DNA of 64,000 bases from Coccinella septempunctata (lineage: Eukaryota > Arthropoda > Insecta > Coleoptera > Coccinellidae). Made by a program: the position numbers and the translations under genes. The stretch's first letter is position 1; every line of letters begins with the position of its first letter. The notes under the pieces were generated by a model. The model did no database searches. It saw nothing but the letters and a program-made list of their open reading frames with translations, and was not told where the DNA came from. Below are positions 36,498-49,738 of the stretch, one piece after another. The stretch lies in the NCBI RefSeq assembly GCF_907165205.1, contig NC_058193.1, positions 18,613,521-18,677,520 of the forward strand, written 5' to 3'.

Positions 36498-37916
36498 TAA
36501 GATGACTGACTGTGAGTCATAATGAAAACCCCATATAGATTGGTGGTTTCTGACGTGAGATATAACTTTTCGCGTTTCGAACTGACTAAAACGGGTTCGT
36601 GAGAGCCCATTTGGATACATCATATTTTAGTAGAAGTCAAGTCTAATATGACCTGCATAGCGGGAAGGGTGACTGAACGTATAGAGAAAATACACGAGAA
36701 TTTGACACAAAGAATATTGAATTTATATATAGTTAGAATCAACCTTCATGCATGTGTGATGGACAAACACGGTACAGGAGCGTAATGCTTTTGTCTGACT
36801 TTGACAGGACCGTTGATAGGCGTACAAGTGTTGCTTAGTTTCATATTTTTCTCATTTCCAGTGATTTTTATAAATCCGTATCGATTTTCTGTAATTGTCC
36901 TTCAGTGAATATTATTTATTCATCAGAGGTGATCTGAAAAACCGCCAAGATGAAAAACTGACTATTATCGATAATATTGACAGATACAATTTAATGTTTT
37001 GTGATAATAAATGTCAAAGATGGTTTGTTTGCCCCTCAAGTGATGTCAATTCTAAATGCCTGATTCGCCCCTGTCTGTGATCGGTGCTAACATCAATCAC
37101 TTTTTTGTCAACTGAATAGTTTCGATAAGTATTACTGATTTTTGAAAAGGCCACAGAACTGGATGACATAATGGAATATTCCACAGAGAAACAGTGACCA
37201 GTCCATAGGCAATTAAAACAACAATTATTCTCACAATAAATTATTTTTTGTCATTAAGACTGGTCGATGGCCTTTGACTGTGGTCGCTGAATAACAGTTA
37301 TTAATATTATTATTACTGAAGCTCTTCAGTTCAATATCTCACTCCAATTAAATAATTATTCAACCTTTTTTCTTATCGATAACTTGTCGTACAGTACACC
37401 TGGATTAGAAGAGTTGAAGAATCTTTACATTTAGTATGGTATAGTTTTCGAACTTCCTCATCAAAGGAAAGAAAAATGAATGAAATAACAAAAGACGAAA
37501 TAGCGTCTACTTGAAAACGGTTCATTGGTGATGTCACATATAACATATTACTGAAATCTACATGTAAAACCCATTAACTTTATCCCTCCCGTGCCTTTGT
37601 GATTTCGAGGGTGTAGTCCGGTGTGGACCTTATAAATGAATGAGAAATCGACCATTTTTCACCCTAAAAACAGCGTAGCGGGTATAAAATATTTTCCCCC
37701 TGTCTCGGAATTCGCCATTGCGCTCCTTGATAATTCTGTCGATTATCTGGTTTTATCCGGTACCATGCTTTGTGTGAGAATATGTAATTCCTTAATTAAT
37801 TCGGTTTTGTAGGGACTTTTATTGTTTCATTATCTTCGGATAAACGAATTCAGTAGTGGACGTGGGGGAGTTGTATGGTTGTAATTCGAATTCCAATACG
37901 GAATAATTCATTCGTA
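36498..37916. other. Intron sequence, nothing recognised
   Basis: Part of the intron between the first two Akap200 coding exons. No exon or repeat end seen. Confidence 0.4.
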
Positions 37917-38662
37917 CAGGGTGTCCCAAATTCGGTGTCCAGTGATGGTATATCGGAAACTAGAGCAAAACTAATGGCATGTTTCCGAGCCCTTTTCTAT
38001 AGAGAAACCAAGAATGGCTAAAACCGTTGCCTCCTTAGATGCTTTATTTTCGAAATATTATAAACAAAAATCGATATTATGACGATTTCGGAAAGTTTTT
38101 TGTCGTTGAAGTTACAGATCTGAAACTTAAAGCTTGTACAGGCACTTTTTACGTAAAATCTACTGACAAGCGTAGAGATAATTTCCGAACGTTAGAGAGA
38201 CAATAAATGCTTTAATTCCCCCAGAATGCTTATGATCGACTATACGATTTATAGGTATTTATATTTATTTTATTTTTATATTCCATTCTAACTATATTTA
38301 TAATCATAATCAAGCGATTTTTTTTCAATTTAAAAATAGTTCACATTTGAAAAAAAAAGCTTCCCTAATAATTATAAATCTGGAGGGGAAAACATGTTTG
38401 TGCTCGCTTGTGGATTCTGTAATAAAGTGCCTGGACGAGGTTCAAGTTTCAGGTCTTCAAAAACAAAAGAGCTATGAGAACTTTTCGAAATAGTCAAAAT
38501 CTCATTTTCTGCTAATAACTCATAAAAGAAGGATCGCAGGAGGCTACGGTTTTCAATTTTCTTTATTTCTCTGATAAAGAGCTCGGAAGTGTGTAATCTG
38601 TTTTGCTGTAGCTATTCTAGTTTCCGGATCCCCTCACTAAACATCGAATTTGGGACACACTG
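37917..38662. mobile_element. TA-flanked MITE, about 745 bp
   Basis: It starts CAGGGTGTCCCAAATTCG after TA and ends with CGAATTTGGGACACACTG. Inner inverted blocks pair GGAAACTAGAGCAAAACT with its mirror at about 38600-38625. Noncoding, inside Akap200. Confidence 0.75.
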
Positions 38663-39027
38663 TTCAACAGCCTTCCAGTTCAAAACTTCAAATTTTACAT
38701 CGCTGATTCATTGACTTCAAAGTTTTGTGATACAATCTGTTTGTATTATTGAATGGTCGTCTTTCCTGTCACAGACAAAAATAGTGTATATAATATTCAT
38801 ACACGGGAAAATAGTGCTTCTATAGCATAAATGAATATATTTTCTATTTTAAATTTTATATTCGATTGTCCAAACTTCTTTTTTTCTGTTGTATATATTG
38901 TACGTGTCCTATACTTTATTCCAATTTCTGAAATAATGAAAATGAATATTACATATATTATAATAAATGAAAACTACTTTCGTTGAGCTCAAAAACAACC
39001 AGTGAAACTATATTCTTTTTCTTTCAG

Positions 39028-39345
39028 GATAAGGATGAAACGAAAGATGCGGAAGTAAAGACTGCGGCCGAGGTGAAAGAAAACGGTCTAGTAGAAACAA
39101 GTGACGGTGAAAAAACTCCAGACAAAGAAGACGCAGCACCAGCTGCAGGCGACCAACCCTCAAAGTCTGTAGAAACTGCTGCCGAAAATGGCGAGAAGGC
39201 AACTGAAACGCCCGACTCGAAAAAACAAAAAGAAAAAAAGAAGAAAAAATGGTCTTTGAGGAGTATATCGTTTTCCAAAAAAGATAAATCGAAACCTAGC
39301 AAAGATAAGGAAAAGAACGGAGAAGAAGAAGTAGTCAATGAAGAG
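39028..39345 (+). CDS. Akap200: Akap200 exon with the MARCKS-like effector domain
   Basis: 106 codons between acceptor TTTCTTTCAG|GAT and donor GAG|GTGAGT, phase 0 at both ends. After an acidic, Ala/Glu-rich stretch comes the basic effector segment KKQKEKKKKKWSLRSISF (protein residues about 121-138), followed by SKKDKSKPSKDKEK. Lysine runs around a Trp/Phe and several Ser are the calmodulin-, actin- and lipid-binding, PKC-phosphorylated module of MARCKS and Akap200. The exon would be constitutive in any functional isoform. Confidence 0.92.
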
Positions 39346-39681
39346 GTGAGTTGTTTTTTTCAATACCTAAATTTTCGTATATTTTCTACTTTATATTCGG
39401 ATCGAAAATTACCTTCGTTCATAATCTTGGGATGTTTGGATAAGGGTGTAAAATTTGGCGCCCACATTTTCATATATTTTATTCCGAGTCTCCGTAGGTA
39501 TCGAAGTATCCCTCAGAAGCTCTGGGAGCTTGTACGAGTTCGGAGAACCAGTTGTGTTCTGTGTGGAAAAATAATAAATAATAATTGAACTTTATTGCTT
39601 ACAAGCAAGAGCAATCGACCTGAGGTCCTTCAGCCCGTTTTATACACATCAAGAGTAGTAGCAAAAAAAAATTCTTCTTGG

Positions 39682-39829
39682 GGTGTGTTCATAAACTTAC
39701 TCCGAGAGTAGAGTATGAGTATGGTCATGCTCAGAGAGCATACTCTGAGGAACTAAAAGTACGTTTGTGAACGCTTCGGGTAATCAGACCTTGCTCTGAG
39801 TAAGTTTGTGAACGCAACCTGGGTCATAT
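39682..39829. mobile_element. MITE, about 148 bp
   Basis: The ends GTGTGTTCATAAACTTACTC and GAGTAAGTTTGTGAACGCA are inverted repeats. The interior has further CTCTGAG/CTCAGAG pairs. Noncoding. Confidence 0.7.
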
Positions 39830-39944
39830 TGTTTCAAACGTGAAAATACTGGAGCTGTAGGAAGTTGAAATTCGTTATTTATTTTATCAACTTTTTCTTA
39901 CTTAGCGTTAGATTGAATTTGGGCATCACATTCAGGATAGGCCT

Positions 39945-40046
39945 AAAGCCGCTTTAACTTTAAAGCTTCCTTTAACCCTACTAAAAATGACAGTAAAGGA
40001 AGCTTTAAGCTTGAAATGACTTTAAATTTGATTATGAAACCGGACG
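39945..40046 (+). mobile_element. Harbinger-like MITE, left-truncated copy
   Basis: This matches 44098-44222 through GACAGTAAAGGAAGCTTTAA and the right end ATTATGAAACCGGACG before TAA. The left terminus is missing. Confidence 0.65.
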
Positions 40047-41328
40047 TAAAGTTTTTATCATCACCATAAAAAGGCATTTCTGAAAAAGTTATAGTCTATT
40101 CACTCTAATCTAACGTCGGGAAGAACATTTTTTTCAAAAACATGCTCAAAACACAATCCTCGGCCAAAACAGCATGCGAATCAATGTAGAGAAAAGCTTG
40201 TGTGCCCCACGGCAACAAACGCTCAACTGATTTTGAAAAATCGTAGAGTTCCCTATAGTTTATGTACTTTATGCTGGATTTATAAAACTCAGACTAAGAA
40301 TAAAATCGACAGAATATCAGAAAATGTTATTCGGTATAAACTGTGATTTAAACTAAGGATTTAGAAGATGATCATCCCCCGTTCCTAAGAAAAATGAAAA
40401 ATTTCATCAATGACAATTTTAAGTTATTTTATCATCGAACATTCAATGATCATAATGATGGATTGTCATTTATCTAACCTGTAAAAATTGACGCGACATT
40501 ATGATGAATAATTCAGAAGAATCAGAATTCATGCATGTAATAAGAATTGTAAATTAATTTCTGCTTTTGAAATATTTGGTTCACCTAGTTCACATAAACT
40601 AATGCTATGGCTTTGTTTCCTTCATTAATGCAATTCTGACAAAAAATAACCAAATTATCAAATTTAATGTTTTTAAACTCTTTCTTGTTTCATGAACATT
40701 GTAAGAGCAACTCAGAAATTTCGTATATTCGATATTTACTACCTACTTTATAGAATAATATTCGGAGAGCTATATAATATTTATTTTAAATCACCCTCTA
40801 CGGTGGTGGAGAATTGTCGAGATTTTTTTAATGGTTACCTTGATTTTTTATGCCTGAAATGGATATAACTTTTATGCTTCGGATAATTTGATGAGGTTTT
40901 TTATCCATCTGGTTTTATTAAAGGCATATAATGGTTAAACTTATTGAATGTTTTCACACTTCAAACACATCGCTCCAAGAGCCATTGACCTCAAAATACA
41001 AAAAAAGTAAAAATTCTAATTCAATTTGTCCAATCATATCATCCTTATAAATGAAAAACGGATTAGTAAAAAACCTTCATGGACGACGCAAGTCTTCCTC
41101 AGCTACAAAAGGTCTATCTATTTCTGGCACGAAAAGTTGTTGCTGTTTAAAAAACTCCACCCCTCGTAAAGGTGCATGAGGAACTCTTCATTCCTACACG
41201 AAAAGACGCATAATTTGAAATAAAAATTGACCTGTTCGAGCATTTTTCTATAAAATAGAGAATAGGGAAGGTATGAATTTTCCGCGATAAATGTTACCCA
41301 CACTATTAATTGTCACTTCTCCTAATGT
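40047..41328. other. Intron sequence, nothing recognised
   Basis: AT-rich Akap200 intron DNA without exon or repeat signals that I can support. Confidence 0.4.
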
Positions 41329-41780
41329 TAAGGTCCTTTCGTTTGCATAGGAAGTGTAGCACTTTTCTACACTCGTTTTTAGTATTCGTTTGCTGATTGG
41401 ATTTACACCAGTGTAAAGGAGGTGTAGTTTATCTATCTACTACACCTAGTCGAAATGTGGTGTAATATTTGTGTTCTGTGGTGTGAAATGCAGAATTTGA
41501 TGTTAATGTCACGGACGTCACAGTAATCTACGAGTATTTCAAAATGGATACGATTAAATTCAAAATTTGCGATAAGTTGATCACTTTACAAGAGGATGAA
41601 AAAGTAACATTCTTCTGAGAAACGTAACCATATATTAAATCAAAATTATTAGTCTATGAGCGTGACAACCTAACGTCAGTGTTTTTTTTTCAGTCGTTTG
41701 TGCAATTTCACTGATAATCAGCTGATGCAAAGTTTAGTGTAGATCACACTACACTGAGAAGCAGACGAAAGAACCTTTAG
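41329..41780. mobile_element. MITE, about 450 bp
   Basis: The left end TAAGGTCCTTTCGTTTGC and right end GCAGACGAAAGAACCTTTAG are inverted, and inside them both arms carry GTGTAG/CTACAC blocks. Noncoding. Confidence 0.65.
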
Positions 41781-42749
41781 TTTAGTAGAGTTTCTGAATC
41801 CAGCATAATCCAGTTCGACTTGCCAATAAGTTATAAAAAATAATTTGCGAAATTATTCGACATTTCTGTAATCCTCGAATCACTGTTTCCATATGAGCCT
41901 ATGCGGGTAAATGTTCGGAATCAACATGACAATGGGAATCGATGAGGTATGACTGTAGTTGGCTCCCGCATCGTTGAATGTTATAATGACTTCAATTTGG
42001 AATTCAGTGAATTATATATAATATTACGTGGAAAAATGTCGTGTTATATTCAGGCTCACTCAAATAAGTCTATCGTGTTTCAAGACCTACCCTAGTTGGG
42101 CTATAATATCTTGCGTTGTTAAAATGTTCCTCTTCAACCATTAGTTTAGGATAAATAATAAATAGTGCCGATTCGCACTTGCACATGATCTAAAATCTAA
42201 ACCCTAAACCTACACAAAATACAAACGCAACAGCCGTAACAAATTCCGAGCTTATGAAGGGTTTCCCAGAATCGCTACAAAAAATATTCCTTGCAAAACA
42301 GCTGTCAGGTTGAATAACAAGATTGTACAACCTATCGAATTTGCCAAATATTGTTCCGGTTATTACCGGTGCATTTTATTTCATCAGACCGAACTAGAAA
42401 TTGAAATTTTCTGTCATATTCGGAAGGATAAGTCCTTTTTAGCATTATATCCACGACCAATTTTTCCCCATTCACATTTAAGGGGTTGGTGTTGCTCGCA
42501 GAGGGTTGAAATGATATAATGAATGTTTTTTATGAAAAAAAAAATGTCCCCTCAAGAAGAAAATTGACGGTCCGAGCGATTTTTTTTAATTGTAGTAATA
42601 CAAAAACTCAATATGAAACTGAAAATTGATGCTTCGTGCAGTAGTATTGAGTCGCGGAATAAACTGTTTTTCCAACAATTCCGAAGATTTAATTAATAGA
42701 AACACGAACGAGTTTTCCTTCCGATTCATCTATGAATTGACTAATTAAC

Positions 42750-42965
42750 AAAAACATTATTTGTATCCTTTCGTTGCCATATCTTCTGGAAACGGAATTC
42801 CCGTCTGGAGTGACCAATCAATTAATCGATTGGCGGTGCAGGATACAACGGCGGCGGCGGTATCCATGGCAACTGTTCCAGCTTTCCGGCATCTGGCAGG
42901 CGGCGTTGTTACTGGTGAAGAAATTTCCGTAGATTTGAATAATTTTTCAGTCCGGCTAATCTGGT
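42750..42965 (+). promoter_or_regulatory. GC-rich island in the Akap200 intron
   Basis: Set in very AT-rich DNA, this 200-bp patch has GGCGGCGGCGG, paired GGATAC/GTATCC around it, and AATTAATCGATTGG, which looks like a homeodomain-type site. A 69-codon frame runs through it but lacks splice signals in phase. It may be an enhancer, an internal promoter with alternative first exon, or an old insertion. Confidence 0.25.
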
Positions 42966-44097
42966 TTTAATGAAAGTAAAGGTAGATTTTCAAAAGCATT
43001 CATTAAAATTCCACAACCGAAGTTAATAACTAAGTAAATAAGTTTCATAATAAGTCAGGAAAAAAAAATGGAAAATGTTTACAACAGATATTTTTACATA
43101 AAAGTCAGTGGCCTATTTAAAAATTTTTTCAGAGCACTCTTTGAGATTGGGCAAAAACTCTGTATTTTAACGTCAAATTTCCAAAAGTGAAAAGTTTCGT
43201 TCTCGCCCTGTATGTCAGGAACAAAAGTAATGGGGGCTACCGCGTATGAATTCGCCGGTAGATGTGCTAGTGTAGCGTGAGGTCCACATCATAGATGCAC
43301 ATATATGATTAATATTAAGTTCATGGTCTCCATATATCTATTATAATTATATTCATATTACAAGTTTTATGCTATGAAAAAAGTGAGGCCAAATCGTTGT
43401 CAGAAAGGGATTTACACACATGCGCTAATTAAAAATCCAAAAATGACCAACAAGATTAGCAATCAAATATTTCTGTACTCAAAATCTCCAATATTATGAT
43501 CTGTGCAATGACAAGTTCCCATCATTGTAGACATACAAATCTGGCATTAGTTTTTCTATGTTCAGGACCTCACTCTACAGAGGCGCCAACTGGTGAGCAC
43601 GAAAACGGTAGCCCTCATTGGAATATTTTTGTTTGTGGGTTTAAAAGTTATACATAAAATTAATACAGGGTCGCGAAAATCGCATATCATTATCTTTAAT
43701 AATAGCTGAGATACAGTGCAGCCACGAACAAAATGGGACACAGTATACAGGGTGTTTAGGAGAAGATAATCAATTTGGACAAATCGAAATTCATCAAAAC
43801 TCAAGATTTTCAAATCACAACCCATATGTTTTATTTTTTCAGTAGATTCTCCTTGGAAAAAGAGAGGGGGTCACCCAAATAAACCCTATACCTGAAAATG
43901 AAAACCGTCGGAGTTATCAAAGAAAAACTTTAAATAAGGTATGGAAAAGGGCATTTCTCACTGCTTGATCATTCTGTGACATCCGTAAGCCATAGAAAAA
44001 AATAAAATTTTATGTTCCGATAAATAATTTTGATCCTTCATGAATTCCCAGCAATCCCAATAAAAAATTTACCATATACAGTTCATTAAATGTCTAA
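42966..44097. other. Intron sequence with MITE ends
   Basis: It contains isolated CCCTGTAT (43206) and ACAGGGTGT (about 43748) ends that suggest decayed TA-flanked elements, but no complete pair that I can define. Confidence 0.35.
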
Positions 44098-44222
44098 CGA
44101 CCGGTTTCATAATCAAACCTAAAGTCCCTTTTCTTTTAAAGCCTCCTTTAACCATACTTAAAATGACAGTAAAGGAAGCTTTAAGCTTAAAGTGACTTTA
44201 AATTTTATTATGAAACTGGACG
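44098..44222. mobile_element. Harbinger-like MITE, 125 bp
   Basis: CGACCGGTTTCATAATCAAA faces ATTATGAAACTGGACG, with TAA on both sides (44095-44097, 44223-44225). Same family as 39945-40046. Confidence 0.78.
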
Positions 44223-45652
44223 TAAATTATTTATCGGAACAAAGAATTTTAGTTTTTTTCCATGGTTTTCGGAAGTCTCAGAATAATGTAGTCAATGTAA
44301 TGGTTCGGTATGGCTCTTATCCCTTATTCCAAGTTTTTCTTTAATAACTCGAAAGTTTCCGTTTTAGGTATCCAGATTAATTTAGGTAACCCCTCCACAC
44401 TTTTACCCTTTTAGGTCCAAACAGCAAACAGTGTTGTAATGTAAAAATTTAAATTGTGAAAAAAACTTATTTAGCAGAAATATTAAAAGATGTGACATTT
44501 AACTCCTTTTTTTTTTCATAAGAAACTCAATAACTCATAAACCGTTGAGTTCTACACAATCTGTGGTATACTGTTTAAATTGCTCTCTAAACGGCTATCT
44601 AACAATGCGAAGAAAAGTCTGATAGGTCATCGCGGTGAATCATCCTGCATATAATATATAGAAGCTGCATTAGGATGGTTCCTAAGAGCGAAAATCAAAT
44701 AACTTCAAATATTTTATTTCGATTTAAAATGATTTGAGTGCAAATCATGAACCTTCTTTCGAAATTCGCAGAGGTTTACTATCTAGCTGTAACAGTTGTT
44801 CTTGAGATCAAGTGGCTTCTGATAATTTGCGATAAGAATCTATGTAAATACACCGTGATTCAACAAACTCCATGCGCGGTCCTATTTCTGCTTTTTTCTC
44901 TACATCTCAAACCAGTTTCTTCATCTTGTCCCCCTATTCGACGTCGATGCTGCATATCCCGAAGATTCTTCAGAATTCAGGTAGTGAGGTATAAATAGCA
45001 ACATAATGTGCAACTCGATGAATGAATTCATCAGTAGATATACAAGGTTCCTCAAAACGAACTGTGCCAAAGCGAACACGAGAAACTATTCATAATACTT
45101 TTTAGAAGAATCGTATGGATAGGTGGGTTCTCCAATAAGTAAATTTTCATATGAAAGGAATTTTGTTACCTGTACTCTTTCAGAGCTCCTTTTTTGAAGT
45201 CTTCAGTCTATTTATTTTCTCTACCTAAGAGACTCTTAGCTTTCTATATTTCAGGAAATATTTGGAAAATTGATATTTTTGTGTATCTAGTAAATTCTTA
45301 TTTTCGATTGTTCAAATTAGGTATGTACCACCATTTTTCTCATCACCAATCGATTATACGCTGAAAATAGGCGAACTTTCGAATTACAAAACAATATTTT
45401 AATTGCGTTGTTTTCGTAAAATCTGGAAATTTTTTTTTATTCGACTTGCACTCGAAATCTTGTTGAAAATTGAAAACTGCATTGTTTTGACGTAGTCGTA
45501 GATCAAGAGGAGAATTTAGTTTTTCTTTAAATTTTTCGACAATCGTTCGTTTTAAATATGAGGTCACAATCACACATTTCCGATCTCTTTTTCAGAGAAA
45601 CAGAATGCTGAAAACCGTATCCTCCTACGATTGTTCGATTTGCAGGTGTGTA
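44223..45652. other. Intron sequence, nothing recognised
   Basis: AT-rich Akap200 intron DNA. Only short frames without splice context. Confidence 0.4.
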
Positions 45653-46330
45653 CAAAGTGGGCAAAATTGGTGATACCTGAACTACAACTTTTCAACCCAA
45701 CGAGATAGAGGAAAATGAATGTACCATTCATGTCGTCTTTTTTTGAGAAACTAATAATGCCATCAACTGCATTCCTCTATCTTCTTTTGTGTTTGAGTTT
45801 TAAGCCAAAATTTAAATTTGGGCGATTTCAACTTTTTTGATAGCAATACAGTGGCGTACTATGATTTTTTCCAACAGGTTTATTTGCTGAGCTATAACAT
45901 AAAGTTGTGTTTTTTCTTATGAAAACAGAAACAAGAAAGAATCGTCATTTTTTTTTACCGTTTCAGAAATGTATGATATATACATCCCTCAGTCTTTCCA
46001 ACTCATTTTAAACTACGGTTTTCATAAAAAAAATACATCCTTATGTTATAATTCGGCAAATATACCTGTTGGAAAAAATCATAGTACACCACTGGATTGC
46101 TAACAAAAAATGTCTGTATAATGTTTTCATTTCAACATCCTCGCTTAAACAGAAACGGAGATAATGACCAAAGTAGAAATTTTAATTTTGACCTATAACT
46201 CGAAAACAAAAGAGTAATGCAGTTGATGGCATTATTATTTTCTCGAAAAAAGACCAACGTAATATGACATGCATTTTCCTCTATCTCGTTGGGTTGAAAC
46301 AGTTGTAATTTACCAATTTTGCCCACCCTG
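45653..46330. mobile_element. Foldback MITE, copy 2 (intact), 678 bp
   Basis: TA flanks CAAAGTGGGCAAAATTGG at the left and CCAATTTTGCCCACCCTG at the right. The two arms of about 185 bp are inverted repeats containing ACCCAACGAGATAGAGG. This is the uninterrupted reference for the copy at 360-1991. Confidence 0.82.
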
Positions 46331-46669
46331 TACAAGTTAACCAATCATCCTGTAACATATCTTGAAATAAGATTCATCAAAATTGATCATCGATTTCAAT
46401 AATTTGGTAGATATTAGTTAATGGGTAGTAGTAGGTAAAATTTTATACAGTCCAATAACAAAGTATATCTCGAAACTCGTCTTCATGAAATATAGGTGAC
46501 ATATACGTTTTTATATTCGAATTTTATTGGTCGCATGACCCGCGCTCATCTGAGTACACATATTCCAACAATAACTCCAACTGATCCAGCTCTGAAACGG
46601 CTCTAAGAAAATTTAACTTTTATATGAATATAATGTGAGGTTTCAAACAGAATATTTGTTAATTTGCAG

Positions 46670-48469
46670 AAAGAAGAAGAAACGAATAAGACAACAACCG
46701 AAACAGAGAAAAATGAGGATAGCAAAAACTCAGTGGAAGAAGCTCAAACTATTGCCACAGAAGAATCGATAACCAAGAATCCTGATATTGAGGAATCATC
46801 TACTACTAAAGACAAACCAGAAGAGGAAAAGATTTCAGAAAAACCAAGTGAAGAAGCTGTTGTTAAATTGGCAAATGCAGGTGAGAGAGAAGAAACGGCA
46901 GACCTGGAAGCAAGCAACAAACCTGAAAAAGTAAGCGACCCAGTTGAAGAAAAATCCACCCCACCCGTCATCGAGGAAGTTAAAGAGGTGCGTAATGAGG
47001 AGGTTCCTCCTCCCCTACCAAATTCAAATCCTCCCTCCCAGGTGGCGGTCTTTGCAGAGTCTTTAAAAGATGATAGCATTTTGGTAAATGAAAAATCTCT
47101 TATTACTGAATCTCTTCTGGAACAGTGTAAAACTGTGGAGGAACCACCACAAACAGAACCGATCGAAGTTATCAAATCTAATGATACAATGGTTGAAGCG
47201 TCTGTAGATATTGAACCTCCTAAGCCCAAAGAGGAATCTGTCATTGACGTTTCTGAAGTCAAATCTTGCCCAGACACAGATACTTCTTTGACTGAATCTT
47301 CTGCCAAAGTCCCAGAAAATTCTAACGAAACTGAATTTCAAAGTTCGAATTCTCCTATGATACCTGAAAATCAATCTCCTGTAAACCATCCTGAAACATC
47401 AGCTATTATCTCTTCTGCAGTAGAAGATATTACATTAGGAAGCGAATCTTCATTGCCTGAAAATAATCAGGATCAATCCGATTTAGAACAAAAGTATGAG
47501 ACTGAATCGAATGAACATGTTAATTTAGAACTATCTTCAGCCGGCGACTCTTCCCCTCTTATAGTTGAAGCTTTATCCAAATCTAATGCAGAAACTGCGC
47601 AAAATGTTACTTCTATTGATTCTTTAATAACAACAGAAAACAATTCATCAACGAATCTGAGTGAACAACAATCTGAAACATCGAATTTGGCCGATACTGA
47701 TTTACAAGAAATCGCAAATTTAGAATTTGAACGTGTTCCAATGAACATTGAAGACCAGGAATCTGAGTCTGCTACGTCTGTTCCCGCAATGATTGAAGAA
47801 AAAGTACCTATCGTTTCTTCAGCAGGTGATGTGCCAAACCCACTTAGTTCACAAACTTCTTTTGAGTGTAATGATGGTCCTCTTCAAGAATTGAAATCTA
47901 ATCTTAATCTAAAAGAATCATCAATATCCCAAGAATCTAATTTATATTCTGAGGAACCCAGTCTTGATTTATCAACTATTCCTGAAACAGTAGAATCTAG
48001 TGAAATGAAAATAGTAGAAGAAAATGTAAATATTCAATCTGAATCATCTTCATCAATTGTTAACGTAGAAATTGATTCGAATGAATTATTAAACCCAGAA
48101 AAAGATGAAAAGGGTTTGATAAATGTTGAATCAATATCTCCTTTACCTCAAAAGGAAGTTGAACCATTATGTAATGCAGATTCATTAGCTGATCTTTCTA
48201 CAGAATCCCTTCCTTCTCTTCCTGAACCTACTGATAGTGTTTTGGAACCCATGTCATTGCCACCCTTAGATTTTGTACCAGATCCACTAACTGATGATAA
48301 TGTCCCTTCTGAACCCATTGTTGAATCCCCCCTTACTTCTAAACCGAATGAAACAGAACTTCAAGTCACCCTTACCAATGGAAATGCAACAAATGGAATG
48401 AAAACGTCACCGACTGCTGACAGTGATGATACGCCTCTCCCGCCCTCTCTTGACGGACCACTGAAACAG
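46670..48469 (+). CDS. Akap200: Akap200 giant cassette exon, 600 codons
   Basis: Acceptor TTAATTTGCAG|AAA; donor CAG|GTGAAT at 48469/48470; phase 0 at both ends. It encodes protein residues 163-762, almost entirely Glu-, Ser-, Thr- and Pro-rich and predicted disordered, with no globular domain. In Drosophila, alternative splicing of Akap200 removes the exon that holds the PKA RII-binding site. By analogy this exon should carry the amphipathic RII helix, though I cannot pin it down by eye. If the donor is not used, the frame runs 12 codons further (VNSDQIVVGQNE) to TAA at 48506-48508, giving an alternative C-terminus. Skipping the exon would give a 194-residue short form. Confidence 0.9.
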
Positions 48470-49666
48470 GTGAATAGTGATCAAATTGTGGTTGGACAGA
48501 ACGAATAACCGGTTCCTTTTTGTCTTGTCATGTTTTGTGTATTATTCTAGTTTTTCTGCTTTCCCAGGTTCTAATCTATATATGTGCTAACCTCCTATGC
48601 CTCTTACTAACTGAATGAACTAGATTTTAAATCATGATTTCTCAAAATGTCCTGCTTTAAGACATCATAATATTTTGTTTTCAGTAGAAAGTGGTTCGTC
48701 ATGAGAAATTCATCCTATTTATTCCCTTCTTCTCCCTTGGATTTTACTAAATTGAAATGAATTATTTATATGGTACAATAATCTGACAATTTTGTTAGTC
48801 TTTTCCATGTTATTAACTAACCCCTGTTTGTGACCAATTAATGAACAGCAAATTCATTCCCTTCATTCCAATATTATTTTTTCTGCATCACATTTTTCTC
48901 TGTTATCATGAACTTCAGAAGTAAAAACCTGTATCACATATATGTCCATTTTCAATCAGGATCTCACACTGTTTTACTTCTGCAAAATGACTTTCCTGTA
49001 AGAATTTATTATTTTTGCTTAGACAAAACCAGAGGAAATTACCCCTCACGGATTTGATTCGCTTCAGAACGATGGCAAAAAAACATGTTAAATGATCAAA
49101 TTATATAAGTTGAATGAAATTTCGAACTGTCGATGTTAAGGGGTTATTTTTATTTCATTTGGAGCTGGTTGCTTAGTTCAGGATTGAGGTAGATTTAAAT
49201 TGATCCTAGATTAACCTGTCAGAATTGAACGGAAATGGCAACTTTAATACCGAACTAAGCAACCAGTCCTCAGTGCATTTGAAAACATCTGTGTTAAGAT
49301 TAAATTTTATTCCCAGAGAAGTCAAAGCTTAGACATTTTAAGGAATCTATATTGTTTTATTGAGGTTGATGTAGATACCAGCATATATTTCATTAATTTT
49401 TTGTGTATCTTTCTGCACCGTTTCATACCTGTTAAGAATTTAGATTGTTGCTTTGTCTTGGTTCTTTTTCTTAGGGAATGATGAAATTTTTTTATAAGGA
49501 GTATTGCCTTGGGCTAGATTATTCGAAAGTGCACAGATGCATGACAGTATTTTTGCTTGCATGTAAGTTCAGAAAATGTTTGGACGGAAATGAGTTTTTA
49601 ATTATAAAATTCGAATCAGAATACTGAATTATGCAAAAAATTCAATGAATCTTTCAATTTTTTCAG
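48470..49666 (+). other. Intron or alternative Akap200 3' UTR
   Basis: It follows the long exon. If the donor at 48470 is bypassed this becomes a 3' UTR. A 103-bp MITE with CTGGTTGCTTAGTTC ends lies at 49165-49267. Nothing else recognised. Confidence 0.45.
49165..49267. mobile_element. MITE, about 103 bp
   Basis: The left end CTGGTTGCTTAGTTCAGG and right end CGAACTAAGCAACCAG are inverted repeats. No ORF. Confidence 0.68.
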
Positions 49667-49738
49667 ATAATTGCCCCGGAAAATCCTGTTGAAATATGTG
49701 AGATTAGTCAGTCGAATGAAGTAAATGCTGATACTGTT
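49667..49738 (+). CDS. Akap200: Akap200 small exon, 24 codons
   Basis: Acceptor CAATTTTTTCAG|ATA and donor GTT|GTGAGT, phase 0. It encodes IIAPENPVEICEISQSNEV plus NADTV. The acceptor and donor are both strong, and the phase fits exons on both sides, including direct splicing from the effector exon at 39345. Confidence 0.8.

Noticed and set aside
47063..47389. Antisense frames across the long Akap200 exon
   Set aside because: They are shadows of the biased codon content of the real exon.
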